Below are positions 13,495 through 26,257 of a stretch of DNA of 64,000 nt, piece after piece (positions within the stretch are counted from its first letter, which is position 1; the number at the start of each line of letters is the position of its first letter). The notes beneath the pieces are model-generated. The model was given only the letters and a program-made list of their open reading frames with translations. It did not search any database and was not told where the DNA came from. Both the position numbers and the translations under genes were made by a program. Origin of the DNA: Trichodelitschia bisporula (taxonomy: Eukaryota; Ascomycota; Dothideomycetes; Phaeotrichales; Phaeotrichaceae); the NCBI GenBank assembly GCA_010356995.1, contig ML996697.1, positions 244,153 through 308,152 on the forward strand, read 5' to 3'.

Positions 13495-15063
13495 TGCTAT
13501 GAGACGTTCAGATGCGAATACAGATGTATATGGCACGTTGTCAGTTATTGTCGATGAGAGGAGTGAATGTGAGGTGAGATGGTCGCGGCTACGCCAGCCC
13601 TAGTTCTAGTTTGGATGGAGCACCCTAAAAATAGAACTCTGTATTCCAATCAGAAGCCGACGTCATGTCGAGACACCTCCACTCTTGGGCATCTATAAAT
13701 GTTTGAGAAAATCAACTGTCGTCGGTATGAAAGCGCCCTCACTGCACAAGTACTAGAGTACAACATAAGATCAGAGCGAACTCCTATTCAAGTGGGCAAA
13801 ACAGCTGCAGCTCTGATTCCCTGCAGTCAGCTGAAAGAGCACTACTACGTACACGAGAGCCAGAGCTGAGATGTCTCTCACCCAGGACTCGGATGACAGC
13901 AAATTACTACAACAAAATCCCAAAGTGCATGTGTAACAGGAAGCCTGAAACATTGTCAGTGAATGCTTCTTAGGTCGGTGCAAGAGGTGGTTGCATGAAG
14001 AGTATAGATATGAAAATTCATCGTCGCTGCTCATAGGTTCACTCGGTCTGTAGGGTCGCTGTTAAGCGGATGGCCACGATGCTGTTGCAGGCGGCTTGGC
14101 CGCTGACGAGCTGAATGTTGGTGCAGCTTTGCGGTCTAGATCACCACATGCAGTGCCGACGAGGGCGAACTGGGTAAAGAGAGGGGATGCGGTACGCGAG
14201 CGTACCTAAGGCCTCAGGGAGTTTTACTCAGTACCACTGCAAGGCTAGGTGACCGTAGCGATAGGCGGTTATATGGACAAGTTTAGGGCCGCATCGTGAC
14301 AAAGAGTAGGAGCGAACGCAGCTGCATGCGTGTACAGACACAGGCCGCATATTTTCATATCTTGAAAGATCAGACCTTGCAAGCACATACGTACTAATAA
14401 AATATACTCCTAGATTATGGCAAGGATTTGAGGGATGCGTGCTAGAGTTGGCAAGCATCGATGAATGATGCAGTGCACCAGGGCAACGTGAAGTTTATCA
14501 ACAGCAACAAGGCCAGAGGTGAAACGAGGCCATATTGCCGGGATCTGCTTCAGCCCCACGAGGGATGTGGCTGTGCTACGTTGTTCTTATGGGGCGGGCA
14601 GTGCTAGGGCCATCTTGCGGCCAGGGGAGCGGTCGCAAGAGGAGGCGCTCCACCTCTGATTGGCTGTTGCAGGGGCAATACGCGTGCCAAACTGCGCCTG
14701 CGAGGAAGCGTTGTGCTTGCGGCGACGTCTGGCGTTGTTCACCCCCCATCTCCCCCCCGAAATCTCAGCCCTCGCAGCACTCACTTATTATCGCTATTTC
14801 TCCACAGTTATCTCAATTCCCATTACTCGCTTCTTCTCATCTTACCGTTCGCGTGATCACAATACTTGCGAATCCTCCCACCAGGTGGGAGATACGTCTA
14901 TCGGTGGCCCCTCTTAGCTGTCCCACTTCAACTTGAAACCCGCGACGGTCCTTTGGTTTAAGAAGTCCAACCAAACCAAGACGAAGCGCCGCTCAGATTC
15001 GCCAAATCCCCGGATTGCCTCCGTCACAGATTCTCAGGGCACTCCTGGAGGCTCGGATAGATC
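13495..15063. other. Divergent intergenic region, 1.6 kb, between methyltransferase and chitin synthase
   Basis: It serves as promoter space for both flanking genes. No exon chain was found. C/T-rich tracts at about 14740-14880 are near the likely chitin synthase transcription start. Confidence 0.4.
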
Positions 15064-18000
15064 ATGTCCTACAACCGCCTTGGTACGTCCATCGTCTCCG
15101 TGCTTGTGTTGTTTTCCACCACCCAAGGAGGATCGGGGCGCTCAAGTCGCCACATCGTGCGCATTCCTGACAACCCCACATTCTTGGAGCATTGGCGCAT
15201 GCGACCTTGCTTGTTGTGAACGGGCCAGCTAACCATAAACCCCCTACAGACTCCGCGGGCGCGGGTCCGGATGACGGTGACGACTATTTTGCTTCAAATC
15301 GCTACCAGCAGAGGATGAATTCTCCCCACAGAAACGGCCGTACGCCGCAAGGACAACGGACACAAGGCATTCCGCTAGAAGACCGCCCATATGGGTCGCC
15401 GCTGGAGATCCCAATGGGGCCAGGAACTCCAGGCGACCGAATGCAAGCGCAGCCTACAGTAAGTAACTGTCGCGGCGCAAAGCGCGGGGCGCAGGCTGAC
15501 GGTCAATAGTATTCTGTAGAAAACGTGCATAATTCCTACGGTCACAGCGAGGCGTATGACAGCGCCTACCCCCCTCACCCCGCCGAGTACGCTGTAAACC
15601 CTCATGATCACCATGATGCCTACTATAACGCCCCGTATGAGCCCTCGCCCCACGGTGAGCAGCATTACTGGCAGGACGACGCGGATAACCAGCCCATGCT
15701 TGCCGCTCCCACGTCGTTTGGCCCGGATCCCCACAACATCCCGACTCCGGTGCAGCACGAATATGGCTATGACGAGCCGGCGGCACCAACACCGAGCCCA
15801 GCTCCAGTGTCACAGATCAAGCGGTGGAAGACGGTCAAAGAAGTACAGCTTTTCAATGGCAACCTTGTGCTTGACTGTCCTATCCCTCCGCGGCTGCTGA
15901 ATCAAGTTCCACACGCACAGCCTCCGGAGCGCGATGAATTCACCCATATGCGCTACTCCGCCGCTACATGCGACCCGTCCGAGTTCTTTGAACAGCGATT
16001 TACTCTCCGTCAAAAACTGTTTGCGAAACCCAGACACACTGAGCTATTCATCGTTGTCACCATGTACAACGAGGAGGACGAGCTGTTCGCGCGGACAATG
16101 ATGGGCGTCATCAAGAACATTGAGTTCATGAACTCGCGCACAAATAGCAAGACCTGGGGCAAGGACGCCTGGAAAAAGATTGTTGTCTGCGTGGTCAGCG
16201 ACGGACGTGGCAAAATCCATCCGAGAACGCGGGCAATTCTAGCCGCTATGGGTGTCTACCAGGACGGTATTGCAAAGCAATACGTCAACAAGAAAGAAGT
16301 CACGGCTCATATTTATGAGTACACGAGCCAGATGAATATTGAGCTGAAAAAGGGCGTTGTTAGCGTCAAGAAGGGGAACACGCCCGTACAGATGCTGTTC
16401 TGCCTGAAGGAAAAGAACCAGAAAAAGATCAACTCTCATAGATGGTTCTTCCAGGCCTTTGGTCAGGTTCTGGAGCCCAATGTCTGTGTTCTCATCGATG
16501 CTGGAACGCGGCCCGGGAAAGACTCTATCTACAAGCTGTGGAAGGCTTTCGATGTCGAGCCACAATGCGCCGGTGCTTGTGGTGAAATCAAGGCTATGTT
16601 GGCGCATGGCAAAAAGCTGCTAAACCCGCTTATCGCGACGCAAAACTTTGAGTACAAGATGAGCAACATTCTCGATAAGCCCCTGGAGTCGGCATTTGGT
16701 TTCATTTCCGTGTTGCCTGGCGCCTTCTCCGCGTACCGGTACATCGCTCTCCAGAACGACAAGACTGGAAATGGCCCGCTCGAGAAGTACTTTGCTGGTG
16801 AGAAGATGCACGGCGCTAACGCCGGCATTTTCACCGCCAACATGTATCTCGCTGAGGACCGTATCCTGTGCTTCGAATTGGTCTCGAAGAGGAATTGCGC
16901 TTGGATCCTGCAGTACGTGAAGGGCTCTACGGGTGAGACGGATGTGCCCGAGGAGATGGCCGATTTCATCCTGCAACGGCGTCGCTGGCTCAACGGCAGC
17001 TTCTTCGCCGCCGTTTACGCGCTTGCGCACTCATATCAAATCTTCCGCAGTGACCACTCGTTCATCAGGAAGTTCATGTTTCACATTGAATTTCTGTACC
17101 AGACCATCAGCATGATCTTCGCTTGGTTCGCACTGGTATGTCGATGACCATTGGGTGACAACCGCAGGCTGACCGCGCATAGGGCAATTTCTTCCTCGTT
17201 TTCCGCATCCTGACGAATTCCTTGAGTGCCCCTAACCTTCTGGGTCAGCCTGGAAATATCCTTGCCGTCGTATTCGAATGGGCATACCTCGCCACACTCA
17301 TGACATGTTTCGTCCTCGCGCTCGGCAATAGGCCGCAGGGGTCTAACAAGTTGTACATGACCATGGTCTACTTCTGGGTCTTGATCATGGGGTAGGAGAC
17401 TCGGTCCCAAAGACTAAGCAAAGGCAGTCGTTAACAATTTTAGGTATCTGATGTTCGCCTCCATCTTCATCACCGTCCGATCCGTTCAAGAGGAGACGAA
17501 AGACGGGTTCAAGCTGTCCGATCTCTTCACGAACACCATCTTCTCCACTTTGATCGTGTCCATGCTGTCGACCTACGTCCTGTACTTCCTGGTCTCCTTC
17601 CTGTTCTTTGATCCCTGGCACATGTTTACCTCCTTCATCCAGTATCTGCTCCTAACACCGACGTACATCAACATCCTGAACGTCTACGCCTTCTGCAACA
17701 CCCACGACATCACATGGGGTACCAAAGGCGACACCAAGCCGGAGAAGCTCGGTGCAGCTAGTGTTACCGCAGATGGCAAGATCAAGGTGGACGTTCCTAC
17801 CGAAGACGCTGATCTCAACACACAGTATGAGAAGGAGCTCCGGATGTTCGCTACCAAGTTTGAACCTCCGAAAAAGACCCCTTCCCCGGAAGATAAACAG
17901 GAAGACTACTACAAGGGCTTCCGTTCTGTGGTTGTGCTTGCGTGGATGTTCATGAATCTGGCCCTGTGTGCCGTTGTGCTGCAAACCGGTGGGCTACAGG

Positions 18001-18152
18001 TTCTTGTTGCGCCAGACCAGCAGCAGGACGCGCGGAACCAGCGCGCCAAGATCTACCTTTCCGTTGTTCTGTGGAGCGTTGCCGGGCTTAGTTTGTTCAG
18101 GTTCATTGGAGCTATGTGGTTTTTGGTCGTTCGCATGTTCCGTGGGATTTAA
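15064..18152 (+). CDS. Class III chitin synthase
   Basis: A family 2 processive glycosyltransferase of the plasma membrane that makes chitin from UDP-GlcNAc at hyphal tips. Five exons (15064-15082, 15250-15458, 15510-17135, 17183-17391, 17444-18152) join in phase to 923 residues. The disordered, His/Tyr/Pro-rich N-terminus (residues 1-190) is followed by the chitin synthase N-domain ([34 protein letters not shown]). The GT2 core includes [14 protein letters not shown], the metal-binding [12 protein letters not shown], acceptor motif [12 protein letters not shown] and the product-binding [11 protein letters not shown]. Then come about seven membrane segments. The run [20 protein letters not shown] and the overall match to ChsB-type sequences place it in class III. 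The first exon encodes only six full codons (MSYNRL), and a 167-bp intron follows. A second GT2 gene lies 1.1 kb downstream on the same strand. Confidence 0.93.
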
Positions 18153-19261
18153 GGGGTGTGTGGTGGCGCAGGTTGGCCGGAAAGGGCTGGGGCGGTTTTG
18201 CAGCTTCCGATGTCTTATGTCCATTTCTTCTTGTCTGGCGGTACTTGTTACAGGGAGCGGGGGGTTCGGTCGGGTCAATTTTTCGCTTTCAGGCATCAAG
18301 AACTGTGTTCAATTGTGCCATGATGGATGGCGTACCGCTTTTCTCCCCGGGTGCTCAGTTATGGGGAGACCCGTTCGTGCATATGCTAAAACTAGGACAG
18401 CGCTCCGATTATTCATGGTGCCCATCGCGGACCCTTTTTTTCACTCCCGAGGATTGCGAAGCTTACCGTAGTACTCTGGTATTCAAAGCTTCGATTCAGC
18501 AATTCCTAAACCCACGATCTCCACCAACATTCAGGCGCGGGTCAAGATATTTAATTCGGGACTAATGGCAATTAGACTCTTTGAGACAATATCCCGACCC
18601 AAAGGCAGGGGCCAAAGATCGCCTAATGGGATATGGGGAAGGCATGTGCTCTTTGTCTGCATTTCGTTCGAATGAGTTACTGACACCAATAGCCCCATAG
18701 CCAACGCGTACCGCACTTGAATGAGCCCTCAGGATCAGCCAGGACACGTAGCCCCTGATGTTGTCTGGATGAACTTCGCCAGCCGGTCCCACGAATGCAC
18801 ATGCTACAAGAGCCTAAGGCATCATTATTTGCCACTGGCTGCCTTGATATCCTCAGTCTATCGCGGTCGATCGCAGCCCGCGCTGCCGCTTACCGAGATC
18901 CCGTCGCCTTAACTCCACGATACGATTACGCCTCCATCAGTCTTGCAACGACCTGGAACGCCCATTCCCTTATCGGACGTCGACTAGCCTCCACATGCAC
19001 CTCCGCCGCCACCCCCTCGTCGGTCCCAAATGGAGCGGAGGCCGGTGACAACGGTTTTGTTTATGTGTGTCTCTGAGCCCACTCCGTTGAGATGCTAGTA
19101 GCATTTCGTTCTGTTGTAGCCGCCCGTTCTCATCCCGCACGCCTTGCATTGCCTGCTGTCGTGAGGGCACCGTTACTTTCGCTTACCATCATCTACTGTC
19201 GCTTCCGCTTGACAAAGTTAGTTGCTCGATTTTCGCGAACGTTAGCATTTTCTCTAGCAGC
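18153..19261. other. Intergenic, 1.1 kb, between the two GT2 synthase genes
   Basis: 3' flank of the chitin synthase and promoter of the next gene. No supported gene or repeat was seen. Confidence 0.45.
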
Positions 19262-22200
19262 ATGGCCGCACCTGTCCCCGCGGGGAGGTCCAACACCCCA
19301 ATCCAGGGTCTCGCAGGGCCGTCCACCCCGCCCCAAGCAAGACCCAGCACGCCGGTCGGCTCAGCAGTACAGTACAGCCCAATCCAAGCTCCAAGCGCCG
19401 GGACGGTCCCATCACCGCACACTCTCGAAGACCCCTTCATAACACCACCTCCCACGATTCCCCCTTACGACCCATCCACCAATGATTCCGACCGCTCGTC
19501 TTCGCACTATGACGAGCCTGGGCCCAGTCTTCACCCAACTCGGACTCTGCTGCATGGGCGCGCGTATGAACTCTCTTCTGCGGGTGCGTACACCGACCGA
19601 GGCGCACTGGGTACGGGGAGGGTTGATGATGAGATTGAGCCGGCGGCAAGGGGGGACGTCCGCCACAAGCCAGAAGTGAATCCTGGTGAGCCCTCCGCGG
19701 CGGCGGGGAGAAGCAATCGTGCCAGCTTCCCGTCCGTTGCTCCCACGACAGGCGCGATACGGAAAGCGCGGCACGCGTCGCACCCCTCAGTCGGGGGGCA
19801 AATTATCACCGACGAGGAGCGGTCCATCACGCCCGTGTCTGGGGATTCGCCGCTGGTAGTGGAGCGAGAGACAGTGGTAGACCGCAAGCATGAAGTTATG
19901 GCGGCGTGGTTGTCTACGCAGCAGGAGGAGAAGATGTGGACAGAGGGCGGCCCGGAGGAGGGAGTGGTGCTGAAGCGGGCCAAGGATCGTTTTGTGTGTG
20001 CACCTGCGCATTTGGCGGATGTGGAGCAGGGGCTTTATCAGGCGGTTAAGGAGCTGAACGTTCAGGTAAGTGTGATCTGAAGGCCATATTCGGAGTTGTT
20101 AACTGGGTAGGTTGCGATGACGGTAAATACCGCGGTTATCAAGCTGTTGCTGCAATTCAAGTCCGAGTCCTCCATTGAGGTTAGGCCGGGATTGTCGGTG
20201 CAGGTGCTTCCGGACATTACATACCTCCCTCGCTGCCAGAAGCATCAATTCGCCGCATTCATTGCCGACTGGGATAGACTCGTCGTCTGGGACGACAACC
20301 CGCGGACGATTCTCGACCGCATCTCGGGAATTGAAGCAGCCCTGGTGGACATGGTGTGGAGTTCCGGCGTCAAGACGTTGGGCGACGTCGGTAAAAATGG
20401 CGACAACTCCAGCGGGTGCGATATCGAGGCCGGTAAGGAGCAGGTGCGGAAGTTGGTGTTCTTCCAATCTTTCTCTACGGCCGCCACCCTCATGTTGGCC
20501 ATGGCTGCGCAAGGGTCAGGATGGCGGGAGCTGGCGCTCCAAAGTGCGGTTGACCACACTTATCTCAGACTCCTTCTTTTGCTAGTCGCGTTCCCTCAGT
20601 TTTGGGTGTCTCTCGTACGTATCATCCTGACGGGTTGGAGGTTTACTGACCTTCATTTAGTTCTTTTTCCAAGCTTTGGTTGGAAACCTGGCTCAATGCG
20701 CGGGTCCAATTGGTCAGGTACACAAAAACTCCAAATACTACTCGGCAATCCCTCCTCGTCGCCTCAGTAGAGCGCATGGGCAGCTGCCGTGCATCACGAT
20801 CCAGTGCCCGGTGTACAAAGAGGGCCTTAAGACGGTTCTGGAACCAACCATTCTCTCGATCAAGCAGGCAATTTCCACTTATGAAATGCAGGGCGGCACA
20901 GCCCATCTGTTCATCAATGACGACGGTATGCGTGTGATATCGGATGAGGATGCGCAGATGCGGAGGGACTACTACGAGGAGCATAACATCGGCTGGGTGG
21001 CTAGACCCCCTCACAATCCGGACGGCAAGGATGGCGGGATGACCTTCACTCGTCGCGGGAGGTTCAAGAAGGCGTCTAACATGAACTTTGCACTATGGGT
21101 CTCACAGCGGATTGAGGACAAGTTGCTGGCTGTTCAGAGATCGGAAACTTGGTCCCAAAACGACGAGATTGAGGCATACAAGAGAGCGATGGAGGAGGTC
21201 AAAGATGAAGAAGCCACTGTCATGGCCGCCGGGGATATCCGCATTGGAGACTATATTTTGCTACTCGATGCTGACACGCGTCTTCCAGCGGATTGCCTTT
21301 TGGATGCCGTCAGCGAGATGGAGCAGTCGCCAGAGGTTGCCATTCTCCAGTACACCTCTGGCGTCATGAACGTGACAGACACCTTCTTCGAGCGGGGCAT
21401 CACATACTTCACAAAGCTTATCTTTACGCAGATTCGCTTTGCCGTGGCCAATGGCGACGTCGCTCCCTTCATCGGCCACAATGCTGTGCTCCGCTGGCGG
21501 GCCTTGCAGGAAGTCGCCTACGACTGCCAGCTAGACAAGCGTGAGAAGTATTGGTCTGAGGAGACGGTGTCTGAGGACTTCGACATGGCCCTACGACTCC
21601 AGACGGACGGGTATATCACCCGGCTTGCCGCGTACGCTGGCGAGGGATTCAAAGAGGGCGTCTCGCTTACCGTCTATGACGAGCTCAACCGCTGGGAGAA
21701 ATATGCCTTCGGCTGCAGCGAGCTAGTTTTCCACCCTCTCTCACGCTGGCCATTCCGTGGTCCCTTTACCAAGCTCTTTTGGGGCTTTATCACATCCGGC
21801 ATTCCGCTCCACAGCAAATTCACCATCACGGCATACATCGGGACATACTACGCTATCGGAAGCGCCTGGATACTGAGTCTGATGAACTATTTCGTCACAG
21901 GGTGGTTCAACGGACACATCGACCATTTCTACCTCGACAGCTTCCGAACCTACTTCTCCATCATCATCGTCTTCTCCGCGCTGGGCAACATCGCCCTCTC
22001 GGCGCTGCGCTACCGTACTGGCGAGCGCCCGCTTCTCGATTCCCTAGTCGAGAACTTCAAGTGGGTGCCGCTGTTGGCGCTCTTCCTCGGCGGCGTGAGC
22101 TTGCACGTCAGTCAGGCGATCCTAGGGCACTTGTTCGGGGTGAACATGACGTGGGGCGCGACGATGAAGGAAGAGGAGCACATTACGTTCTTCGAGGAGA

Positions 22201-22403
22201 TCCCGCGTGTGCTCAAGAGGTTCAAGATGACGTTCACCTTTTGCATCTTCTTGACGGCCATGATGATCTTCATGGCGTTTTGGGCGCCGGAGTTTTGGCA
22301 GATCCGTCTGTTCATTGCTGTGTTCCCGCTTGGGATCGTGGTGCTTGGGCACATGATGCTTCCAATTGTGCTGAACCCCAATTTGATGCTGTTCACTTGG
22401 TAG
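19262..22403 (+). CDS. Membrane GT2 polysaccharide synthase, ZtGT2-like (hyphal-growth glycosyltransferase)
   Basis: Three exons (19262-20065, 20111-20614, 20661-22403; introns of 45-46 bp) give 1016 residues. The N-terminal 250 residues are disordered and Pro/Ser/Thr-rich. Membrane segments follow (LLLLLVAFPQFWVSLFFFQA), then the GT2 catalytic core: first Asp in LFINDDGMRVISDED, the DxD in ILLLDADTRLPADCL, and the catalytic-base motif VSEDFDMALRLQTDG. About five to six C-terminal membrane helices make the export channel. The acceptor site reads ELNRWEKYAFG, a variant of the usual QxxRW. The architecture resembles the conserved ascomycete type 2 glycosyltransferase described in Zymoseptoria tritici (ZtGT2), needed for hyphal growth on solid surfaces. 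The polymer made is not established. It follows a chitin synthase head to tail, fitting a role in the outer wall. Confidence 0.88.
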
Positions 22404-22729
22404 ATGGGTGCTTCTAAATTGGATAGGAGCTTCAGGAAGACTGGCGGAGTCTCTAGATTGGATGGGGGAATCAGGAAGACGGTGAGATCTTTAGACCTAG
22501 ACCATAAACTTTAATGGGTAGTGAGGCTTTGAGGGAGTCTTACAGTTTGCTTTCTGAGGGGTACGTTCCTCGCCGTTGAACTAAATTGGAAGAGTTTCAG
22601 ACCTAGTTGGGATACTTGGGCATGAAAAATCATCACATTCCTTAACATGGGAAGCGTCAAACTTCGTGATGGCTACCCAATGGCCGTCAAACTCCAAACC
22701 CTAACATACAACCTCCGACAAGACACCCC
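22404..22729. other. Convergent 3' flanks of the GT2 synthase and P450 genes
   Basis: About 330 bp. A short imperfect direct repeat (agattggatgg-like strings at about 22415-22470) is the only structure seen. Confidence 0.45.
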
Positions 22730-24569
22730 CTAACTCCCCCTCTTCACGACTCTCAAAGCCACCCCCGTCCCACCACGAAACTGTAACGTAAAAACCGGCC
22801 CCACATCCTCCCTCAACGCCCTCTCAGCCTCCAGTCTCGCCTTCTCCCACGCAGCTGCCTTCTCCTCCTCCCCCGCGCCCTCCGCCACCCCCGTCTCCAG
22901 CTCAACCTCATAGTCCCTCAAAAGCGCCACCAGCGCCGCCACCAACTCAACCAGCGCAAACCTGCGGCCAATACACGAGCGCTGGCCCTCACTGAAGGCG
23001 ATATACGCCCCCTTAGGCGGGGAAAACAGCTCCCCCTCCCGGCCCTCGATAAACCACCGCTCGGGCTTCCACTCCTCCAAATCCGTCTCCGGACTCGCGG
23101 GGTGCACTTCCCCACCCTCTCCCTCGCTGCGCGCAGGCCCATGCGGCCACGCGGCCGGGTTGCGGTGCGCGGCCACGGCGTTCAGCGACAGCGTCGCGCC
23201 GGCCGGTATTAGGACATCGCGGCCATCGATCGTGAGGGTGGCGGCCTGGGGTGCGGACTTGGGGATTCCGATGACAGGGGGGTAGATACGGAGGGTCTCT
23301 GCTATGACGGCGCCGGGCCAGGAGGCCGCGAAGACGGGGTACGTGTCGTAAGTGGGGTTCGGGGGGAGGGCGGCTATGGCGGCGTGGAGCGCGGATTGCA
23401 CGTCTGGGCGTAGGGCGAGGTGGATAAGCGCGTAGTGTAGCGTGTTGGCAGTGGTTTCGTGCCCGGCGAGGAACATGATGAAGCTGTTGCCAATGATTTC
23501 GTCCGGAGTCAGGCCGGCGGGTGGGGAGCCGGATTTGTCGTCCGAGGGGGGTGTGGTAGTGGAGGCACGGATCATGGAGCCCATGAGGTCGAGGCCGCCG
23601 GCGTCGTCGGAGGTGGAGGACTGGATTGAGGCGGTTTTTTCGGCGTAGATGGTTCGCATGTACTTGCCCCATTCTTCGTAAGCAATGCGGGGTTCGCTCG
23701 TCGTCTTGAAGGGGAGATAGCCTGCTCTGGTCAGCCTGGTGCAGGAACACGATACACTACTTACGCTGCAACCACATGGGCACCACCAGCACAACTATAA
23801 TCCGCTTTAACAGCGTCTCCAGACTATCCTGGTAGCTCATAGCATGCCCCTCAGGCACAGCACTCGAATCGAACCCCCCCTCATCACCACCAGCCTCCCC
23901 CCCAGGCCACAAACACCGAACACCGAATCCCGCACGGCTAATCACATGCAAGGAAAAGCGCATCACGTCCTTGCTCAGCGAGGGAATAGCGACAGACTCG
24001 CTGCGCCCGCCGTCAACCCAGGTACGCACCATCTCCCTGGCCTGGAACAAGCTCTCACTCCACACAAGCGCATTGTTCTTCTCGCTGAACGGGGGCGCCA
24101 CAATTCGGCGATGTCGGCGCCACGCGCTCCCTTCGACCGTCACGATATTGGAGCCGTAGATCTGAAGCAACTCGTACAATTCCGTTGGCTTGGGGAATTC
24201 GACGCGTCGCGTCGTGACCTGCGCGATGACGTCGGGGTCGCAGGTGAAGAGGGTGATTTTGAAGGGCGCGACCACGAGGTAGGTGTCGCTCTTTAGGGAG
24301 GCGAAGGGCAAGTGCCGCAGGCGCCAGGGGCTGTTGCTGTCGAGGAGGGGAAGCCATGGGTTGGTTATTGATTCGGGGAGCAGGGAGACGATGGGAGTCC
24401 AGATCTTCTCTGTCGCGATCCAGATGCGACTGAAAGGGTAAAGCGGGGAGATGACGTAGGGCAGGCCGGTGGTGCGGGCGAGGCCGATGTTACGGCGGAG
24501 GGAAAGAACGAGGCGGAGGAAGAACAGGGTGAGGGGCACGAGGAAGAGGAGGGGTATTGTTAGGGCCAT
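22730..24569 (-). CDS. Cytochrome P450 monooxygenase, ER-anchored
   Basis: Two exons (24569-23765 and 23721-22730) with a 43-bp intron in phase 1 give 598 residues. An N-terminal membrane anchor (IPLLFLVPLTLFFLRLVLSL) is followed by a basic turn, as in microsomal P450s. Class landmarks are in order: C-helix WRRHRRIVAPPF (residues about 160-170), I-helix oxygen-binding LAGHETTANTLHYAL, K-helix ExxR in ETLRIYPPVIG, and the haem loop AFSEGQRSCIGRRFALVE with the cysteine ligand. At 598 residues it is longer than the usual 500-540; the extra length is Gly/Ser- and Glu-rich inserts. The CYP family cannot be assigned here. No biosynthetic neighbours flank it, so substrate is open: fatty acid, sterol-like or xenobiotic. 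A CCGAGG hexamer lies about 410 bp upstream. Confidence 0.92.
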
Positions 24570-26257
24570 GGTGTCGGGCGGGGTGGATTGATGCCTGGAT
24601 TGACGAGCGATGGCATACACAGTGAGATGGTGGGGGGCCGCTGGGCTTTAAACGTCAAAAGGCTGGTGGCTCGAACAGTACAGGTGATGGTGCCGTGCTC
24701 CCTTGCAGTACGGGTACCTGTGAGGGGCGGAAATAACGATGCATGGTTGGTGGAGCAGGCGCATTCGGGCGGGAAGTGTGTTACAAAATGTTTCGACATT
24801 GAGCTGCCATGTAAGCGATCATGCAGGGCTATCTTGGGTAAGATCTTGCAGCCAGATAAGGAAACAGAGAGAAAAGGAAACGCTGGGAGAGCTGAGAGTG
24901 ATGACTTGAAGCATCAGAGCATGGTACGTTGGAACGTCGGCCTTAGATCCAGTTAATGAATGACGCGCAGATCTCCCGAGGCTGTCCTAGCTGTATGCAT
25001 CAGGCTGAACTACGACTACAGTTTCATGACGACCGGGAACCACAAGTTCGGAAGAATCGTCCAATTCAGTTGGCAGGTTTTCGAATCTAGACAAGTTTTG
25101 AGGTCTAGTCAGCCTGGGATCAGGATGACGACGCACTGGACGCATTTGCATTGATGTACCCGTACATCACACCCCAGGACAATCTTCTGACCGCACCAAT
25201 CAGTGCACTCCATGCGCAGTTAGGTATTTCAAGATACACACATTCTCCATGACTAGCGGCCAACCCACTCTGCCGAATGCTTCTATCTCTATCCGGCAAC
25301 TACATATGTACAGCAAAGCACCTCTCGCGCCTTTCCGTCGTCGCATATCCCCCCAAAGCGCCAGCCTCTCAGCTACTTCACACCCCGGGGTTGAACCACC
25401 GAGCCTCACAGAAGATGCAGCGAAGACGAAAAAGAGAGAGCCTCCCACCATCTGCGCATCCCCAGAGCAGCATACCTCCCCGATGTACAGGTAACGAACC
25501 CGAAATTCAGATATGCCCGAAAGAGTTGCTCGCCTTGCCGTCCTCATATCGCACCCCCGTTACCAAGTTCGCCTCCCCAGGCGCCGGCTTCACGCCTCGA
25601 AAACACCAAAAAGGCAAAAGACCGTCCTCACCAACCCCTATCCCGCCAGACGCGCACCAGTGGGCATTAGTATCGCACCCAAAGAAAATCCCGATGAAAG
25701 AAAAAGCGCCAAAAGACAAGCTTATGGATTCCTCGCGGATGAGCCGAGAGTGAAACCAGAGAAACGCGCAGCAGAGAGTCAGAAAACGCCTTCCCTCCGA
25801 CTCCACACATCACCGACCACCAAAACGAAAAACTCCGCTGACACTGTCCAAGTGCCGCTTGTTGAACCCTCCCGGCTTTTGTTTCCCTTTCCGGTCACTC
25901 CGTCCCCCAAAACATGCCATGCTGGAATGAAAATGTGTTCATGTGGTGTCAGTACGCCATGATGCATATATCTCCTCGACTGTGCCGTGAATATCTGCCG
26001 TTCGGCCGTGAAAGGGATTCCGGGAAGACGAGTTGTCGAGAGCGTGCGACGAGGCGTAGAGGCACATATGCCTCTTAGCCTAAACAACTCCAAACTCCAA
26101 TGAGTAGATCAAAGGACAGTCGTAGTCCAGGGAATGGCGATCCTGCGATTGTATCCCAGAGCGAGATTCGTGTCCTGTGCTTATCCAATGCTTCTGCAAC
26201 AACACCATCTCAACCACTCGTCTCCAAACCTGATGTCCGATGAGTAGCTTCCAAAGC
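24570..26257. other. Intergenic, 1.7 kb, P450 promoter and PDE 3' flank
   Basis: No gene was recognised. Open frames at 25277-25962 overlap on both strands without conserved motifs. CCGAGG occurs at 24976-24981. Confidence 0.4.

Noticed and set aside
24976-24981. CCGAGG upstream of the P450 as part of the fatty-acid regulon
   Set aside because: A single hexamer 410 bp away is within chance expectation, and nothing else ties the P450 to the cluster.
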